Origin: Chloroflexota bacterium | Lineage (GTDB): Bacteria; Chloroflexota; Dormibacteria; Dormibacterales; Dormibacteraceae | NCBI GenBank assembly: GCA_005880175.1 | Contig: VBJR01000394.1 | Location: 1-8,018 of the forward strand | Length of the DNA stretch: 8,018 bases | Direction of reading: 5' to 3' | Shown: positions 4,625 to 8,018 of the stretch, piece by piece | How the letters are laid out: every line of letters begins with the position of its first letter | How positions within the stretch are numbered: position 1 is the stretch's first letter | Made by a program: the position numbers and the translations under genes | The notes under the pieces: model-generated | Told to the model about the DNA's origin: nothing | The model's input: the letters and a program-made list of their open reading frames with translations, nothing else | The model's database searches: none

Positions 4625-6979
4625 TCAGCCGCCCTCGCCGCCGGCCCGCTGCTGCTCGACCAGCCACGCGGCGATCTGGACGCGCGAGCTGAACCCGAGC
4701 TTGTTCCGGATCTGCTCGATGTGGCCCTCGGCCGTCCGCTCGGAGATGAACAGGCGGTCGGCGATCTCGCGGTTCGTGAGGCCGTGGGCGACCAGGCGCG
4801 CGATCTGCAGCTGCCGGCGGGTCAGCCCGACGCTCCCGCGCGGCGCCGGGTCCCGCTCCTCGACCGCGGCGGCGGCCTCGCCCAGCGCGTAGCGGATGGC
4901 GCCGTCGAGGTCCATGGTCCGGCCCCGCTCGAACGCCCGCCGGCCCTGGCCGGTGGCCACGGCCCGCGCCCAGCGGTCCGCGAGCGGCGCCCGCACCGGC
5001 GACGCGGCGGGCGGCCGGGCGCCGACCTGCTCGTGGAGAGCGGCGGCGGCGCCCGCCAGCTGGGCGGCGCGCTCGTGCTGGCCCTCGTCGGCCGCGACCG
5101 CCGCCAGCGACTCCAGGACGGGCGCGACGTGGCGCCAGCTGCCGAAGCGGCGCACCGACGTGAGCGTGTCCATCAGCAGCGGCTGCGCCAGGTCGGGACG
5201 GCCGCGCAGGAGGTGGAGGCGGCCGAGCAGGCCCGACGCGACGGCGGACAGCTCCACGTGGTCGGCGCGGCGCGCGAGCTCCAGCGCCCCGGCCAGCAGC
5301 TCGACGCCGTCGTCGGCCCGGCGCTCGGCCAGCGCGAACTGGCCCAGGAGCAGCTGGTACGTGCAGAGGATCTCAGGGTCGCCCAGCCGGCGGGCCGGCT
5401 CCAGCCCGCGCTCCAGGCAGGCCCGGGCGCTGGCCAGGTCGCCCGAGGCGAACTGGACGCGGGCCAGCTGCTCCAGCGCGCGCAGCGACCCGTGCCGGTC
5501 GGACGTGCGCTCGCTGATCGCCAGCGCCCGTCGCGTCCAGCGCATCGCGTCCGCCTGGTCGCCCTGCAGGAACGCGAGCATGCCCAGCGACTGCAGCGCG
5601 CCGACCAGGTCGGGCGTGTACGCGGGCGCCCGCCGGACGGCGGCCCGCAGATGGAGGCGCGCCTCGGTGTAGTGGCCGCGCAGGCGCCAGTAGTCGGTGA
5701 GGGCGCTGGCCAGGCGCAGCGCCTGGGCCGGGTCGGAGGGCGCGTCCGCCGCCAGGATCGCGCGGAAGTTGGCGTGCTCCGCGCCGAGCTCCTGCAGGCG
5801 CCGCTCGCCGCCGGCGGCCGTGAGCCGGCCCGCGGCCGACTCGGCGATACGCAGGAAGCTGGCCGTGAACCGCCGCCACGCGACGTCCAGCTCGCCGGCC
5901 TCCCGGAGCTTGTCGGCGGCGTACTCGCGGAGGACGTCGAGCATGCGGTAGCGCGTGGTGCCGCCCGGGTCGCCGGCGACGGTGACCAGCGAGCGGTCCA
6001 CCAGGCTGACCAGCACGCGGAGGGCCGGCGCCTGCTCTAGGGCGCAGACGGCCGCCATCGTCTGGATGCTCCAGCCGCCCGCGAACAGACCGAGCTGCCG
6101 GAAGACCCCCCGCTCGACGTCCTGGAGCGCGTCATAGCTGGAGTCGATCGCCGCGCGGAGGCTGGCGTGGCGGGGGTTCATCGCGCGGTGGCGCGTGCTG
6201 AGGAGCTGGAAGCGGTCGTCCAGCCGCGTGACGATCTCATGCGGCGTGAGCGCGCCGGACCAGGTCGCGGCCAGCTCGATGGCGAGGGGGAGGCCTTCGA
6301 GGCGGCGCAGCAGCTCGGCGACGTCTGACGCGTTCCCGTCCGTGATCGCGAAGTCGGGATGGCTGCGCCAGGCCCGGTCGACGAACAGCTGGGCCGAGTC
6401 GAGCCGGGCGAGCTGGAGCGGGGTGTAGGGCCGCCCCGCCTGCGGCGTGTCGAGAGGGTCGACGCGCCAGACCAGCTCGCCGTCGACGCCGAGCCGCTCT
6501 CGGCTGGTGGCGAGGATCGTGAGGTGCGGGCAGCCCCGCAGCAGTCCGTCCACGAGGAGCGCCGACGCCTCGACCAGGCTCTCGCAGTTGTCCAGGACGA
6601 GCAGCGCCCGCGCCTCGGCCAGGGCCTCCAGGAGCTGGTGGAACGCGTCCCCACCGCCCTCCTCCTCGATGCCCACGCTGCGGGCCACGTGCCGGGGCAG
6701 CATCTCCGGCTCCCGCAGCGGGGCCAGCTCCACGAACCAGCCGCCGCCCGGGAACCGCTTGCTGACGCTCGCCGCCAGCTCCAGGGCGAGACGCGTCTTG
6801 CCGATGCCCGCCGGACCGACCAGCGAGAGCAGCCGCTGCTCGAGGAGGAGTGGCCGGAGCTGGCCCTGCTCCCGCTGGCGATTGATGAACGGTGTCAGCT
6901 GCGGCGGAAGCTGGATGCGATGGCCCGCCGGCGCCGTCCCGACCCTGTGACGTGCCACCCGGGGGCAAGTATGCCCCAC
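4625..6979 (-). CDS. Large ATPase-TPR transcriptional regulator with C-terminal LuxR HTH (784 aa)
   Basis: This is a STAND-type signal-transduction ATPase that likely binds an inducer and activates transcription. The order is: a short leader (1-23); then LPPQLTPFINRQREQ (24-38), the usual domain opening; Walker A GPAGIGKT (55-62); Walker B LLVLDNCE (126-133); sensor-like ILATSRERL (155-163); GLPLAIELAA (229-238); the RYRMLDVLREYA block (343-354); TPR-like helical repeats from about 420 to 690; and a LuxR/NarL HTH at 719-775 (LTRRQLQIARLV, NREIADRLFISERTAEGHI, KLGFSSRVQIAAWL). The start is GTG at 6979, the only start-type codon between the upstream in-frame stop (7067-7069) and the domain region, apart from GTG 6958. 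GGTGGG upstream is a weak ribosome site. It follows the SIS gene on the same strand after 171 bases. The target genes are unknown. Confidence 0.92.
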   Translation of the reverse strand: MGHTCPRVARHRVGTAPAGHRIQLPPQLTPFINRQREQGQLRPLLLEQRLLSLVGPAGIGKTRLALELAASVSKRFPGGGWFVELAPLREPEMLPRHVARSVGIEEEGGGDAFHQLLEALAEARALLVLDNCESLVEASALLVDGLLRGCPHLTILATSRERLGVDGELVWRVDPLDTPQAGRPYTPLQLARLDSAQLFVDRAWRSHPDFAITDGNASDVAELLRRLEGLPLAIELAATWSGALTPHEIVTRLDDRFQLLSTRHRAMNPRHASLRAAIDSSYDALQDVERGVFRQLGLFAGGWSIQTMAAVCALEQAPALRVLVSLVDRSLVTVAGDPGGTTRYRMLDVLREYAADKLREAGELDVAWRRFTASFLRIAESAAGRLTAAGGERRLQELGAEHANFRAILAADAPSDPAQALRLASALTDYWRLRGHYTEARLHLRAAVRRAPAYTPDLVGALQSLGMLAFLQGDQADAMRWTRRALAISERTSDRHGSLRALEQLARVQFASGDLASARACLERGLEPARRLGDPEILCTYQLLLGQFALAERRADDGVELLAGALELARRADHVELSAVASGLLGRLHLLRGRPDLAQPLLMDTLTSVRRFGSWRHVAPVLESLAAVAADEGQHERAAQLAGAAAALHEQVGARPPAASPVRAPLADRWARAVATGQGRRAFERGRTMDLDGAIRYALGEAAAAVEERDPAPRGSVGLTRRQLQIARLVAHGLTNREIADRLFISERTAEGHIEQIRNKLGFSSRVQIAAWLVEQQRAGGEGG

Positions 6980-7150
6980 GAACCCACCCGGTGCGCGAGG
7001 CGCCTCCGCCGCCCGTCCGAACGCTCGTATACCGACAGTAGCCTTCCATGATCTCCGGCTCCCACGCTAGGGATCGCGGTCGGGCTGGCCACCCGGCTTT
7101 CTACGTATCGCGTACCTGATTTGGTACCTGTTTCCGGGGCTGCGCCGCAC
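6980..7150. promoter_or_regulatory. Intergenic region with direct repeat upstream of the LuxR-type regulator
   Basis: These 171 bases separate the SIS gene's stop from the regulator's GTG. The part from 7090 to 7135 is less GC-rich than its surroundings. It carries GTACCTG twice, at 7112-7118 and 7124-7130, exactly 12 bases apart, plus TACG-TATCG-CGTA (7102-7114). On the minus strand a weak -10-like TATACG occurs near 7026-7031, without a convincing -35. I see no hairpin with a U-tract ending the SIS transcript, so read-through into the regulator is possible. Regulatory role is inferred from position and repeat only. Confidence 0.35.
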
Positions 7151-8018
7151 CTACAGCGTGATCGTTCCGATCGCCTCCGCGTAGCGCGGGTCGTCGCGCC
7201 TGAAGCGGTCCGGGTTGGTGCCCTTGTGCACCGCCATCTGGTAGGCGAGGATCTGCATCGGCACGACAGCGAGGATCGGCGAGATCACCTCGCCCAGCTC
7301 CGGCAGCTCGAACACCGCGGCGTCCGGCACCGTCGTGGCGCCCTGTCCGACCAGCCAGAGCCGGGCGCCGATCCGATCGAGCACGCGCGCGACCTCCGAC
7401 GTGCGCGTCGCGGTCGTGGCGCCGGCGCCACGGACGTTCACGAGCACCGCCATGTCGCCCGCGTCGACCGTCACGAGCGGTCCGTGCAGGAACTGCTCGA
7501 GCGGGAGGGCGTCGATCTTCCCGGTCGCGGCCTCCCTGGCCTTGATGACCGCCTCCAGGGCCGTCGCCGCGTTCGGACCCGCTCCGGTCGCGTACACCTG
7601 CCGCGCCGCCGCCTCCCTCGACACCTCGAGCACCTCGTCCTGGCGGGCGAGGACCGCCTCGACCTGGGCCGCCAATCCGGCCAGCCCCCGCCGGAGCTCC
7701 GCGACCCCGGACCTCCCGTCCCGTTCGCCGAGCAGGACCGCCACCTGCGCGAGCACGAACATCGCCGCGGTGTGAGACGCGGTGTAGGCGGCCGACTTCT
7801 CGCGCTCCACCGTGCGCAGCACCAGCCGCGATCCCGGATGGTCGGCGGTGAGGCTGCCGACGGAGATCGCGGTCGCGCCGCTGGCGCGGGCCCGGTCGAG
7901 CGCGCGCGTCGTGTATGTCTTGGTGCCGGTGTGGGCCATGACGATCACCGCGTCGTCGGGCCGGAGCGGATAGAGGTCCGGGTAGACGGCGAAGTCGAAC
8001 GACATGACGGCCCGGGCG
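7151..8018 (-). CDS. Two-SIS-domain sugar-phosphate isomerase/aminotransferase-like protein (5' truncated by window edge)
   Basis: The frame is open to the right edge, so the gene begins outside the window. The in-frame ATG at 8005 is internal, because the first SIS domain lacks its opening strand and helix there. Counting from that ATG: the first SIS domain keeps the phosphosugar loop form HTGTKTYTT (25-33; usual form SxSGxTxDT), the I-S-V-G strand (47-50) and SHTAAMFVLAQVAVLLG (77-93). The second begins VYATGAGPNAATALEAVIKA (137-156) and includes ALPLEQFLHGPL (166-177), which matches the conserved E-x-x-HGP element of GlmS/AgaS-type proteins. The tail has QILAYQMAVHKGTNPDR, the GlmS-like C-terminal helix. 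No glutaminase domain is visible, though one could only lie beyond the edge. Likely activity is on an amino- or keto-sugar phosphate; the substrate is not determinable. Confidence 0.88.
   Translation of the reverse strand, partial: ARAVMSFDFAVYPDLYPLRPDDAVIVMAHTGTKTYTTRALDRARASGATAISVGSLTADHPGSRLVLRTVEREKSAAYTASHTAAMFVLAQVAVLLGERDGRSGVAELRRGLAGLAAQVEAVLARQDEVLEVSREAAARQVYATGAGPNAATALEAVIKAREAATGKIDALPLEQFLHGPLVTVDAGDMAVLVNVRGAGATTATRTSEVARVLDRIGARLWLVGQGATTVPDAAVFELPELGEVISPILAVVPMQILAYQMAVHKGTNPDRFRRDDPRYAEAIGTITL

Noticed and set aside
3099..4892. Long plus-strand frame of 597 codons across the methyltransferase and downstream genes
   Set aside because: It overlaps genes with clear domain motifs, and its own sequence is Pro/Arg/Gly low complexity.
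4721..6040. Plus-strand frame of 439 codons opposite the LuxR-type regulator
   Set aside because: This is the complement of a gene with Walker and HTH motifs; no motif of its own.
1..8018. CRISPR array, tRNA/rRNA genes, insertion sequence ends or att sites
   Set aside because: I saw no regularly spaced repeats, no cloverleaf-type sequence and no paired terminal repeats. The integrase-like domain lacks its catalytic half, so it does not indicate a mobile element by itself.

Overview
The window comes from a very GC-rich bacterium. GC is well above 70% by eye, and almost every third codon position in the real genes is G or C. The gene content (large ATPase-TPR-LuxR regulators, a TesB-like acyl-CoA thioesterase, an actinobacterial-type nucleoside hydrolase, a stand-alone receiver) fits soil Actinomycetota or Chloroflexota. 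I cannot decide between them from this sequence, and no phylogenetic marker is present.

Layout. (1) Positions 1-2319, plus strand: the 3' end of a large ATPase/TPR-type regulator, a 54-residue exported peptide gene (347-511), a double-hotdog acyl-CoA thioesterase (557-1354) and a nucleoside hydrolase (1354-2319). Gaps are 40 and 45 bases, followed by a one-base stop/start overlap, so these are probably co-transcribed. (2) Positions 2270-2668, minus strand: a single-domain response regulator whose 3' end overlaps the nucleoside hydrolase tail to tail by 50 bases. (3) Positions 2669-2763: a short divergent promoter region, lower in GC than its surroundings. (4) Positions 2764-3954, plus strand: a chimeric protein with an N-terminal tyrosine-recombinase core-binding (SAM-like) domain joined in frame to a class I SAM-dependent methyltransferase. 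(5) Positions 4030-4612, plus strand: an unrecognised soluble protein whose last 24 codons appear displaced by a single-base frameshift. (6) Positions 4625-6979, minus strand: a 784-residue ATPase-TPR-LuxR transcriptional regulator. (7) Positions 6980-7150: an intergenic stretch with a direct repeat. (8) Positions 7151-8018, minus strand: a two-SIS-domain sugar-phosphate isomerase-like protein cut by the right edge.

There is no obvious single pathway. The thioesterase and nucleoside hydrolase look like a small metabolic pair (acyl-CoA hydrolysis and nucleoside salvage). The rest is regulatory: two ATPase-TPR proteins, one orphan receiver, and a methyltransferase carrying a DNA-binding-type domain borrowed from integrases. 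The most unusual item is the recombinase-domain/methyltransferase fusion, divergent from the orphan receiver. No gene-free stretch exceeds 300 bases. I see no rRNA, tRNA, CRISPR array, insertion sequence or convincing intrinsic terminator.
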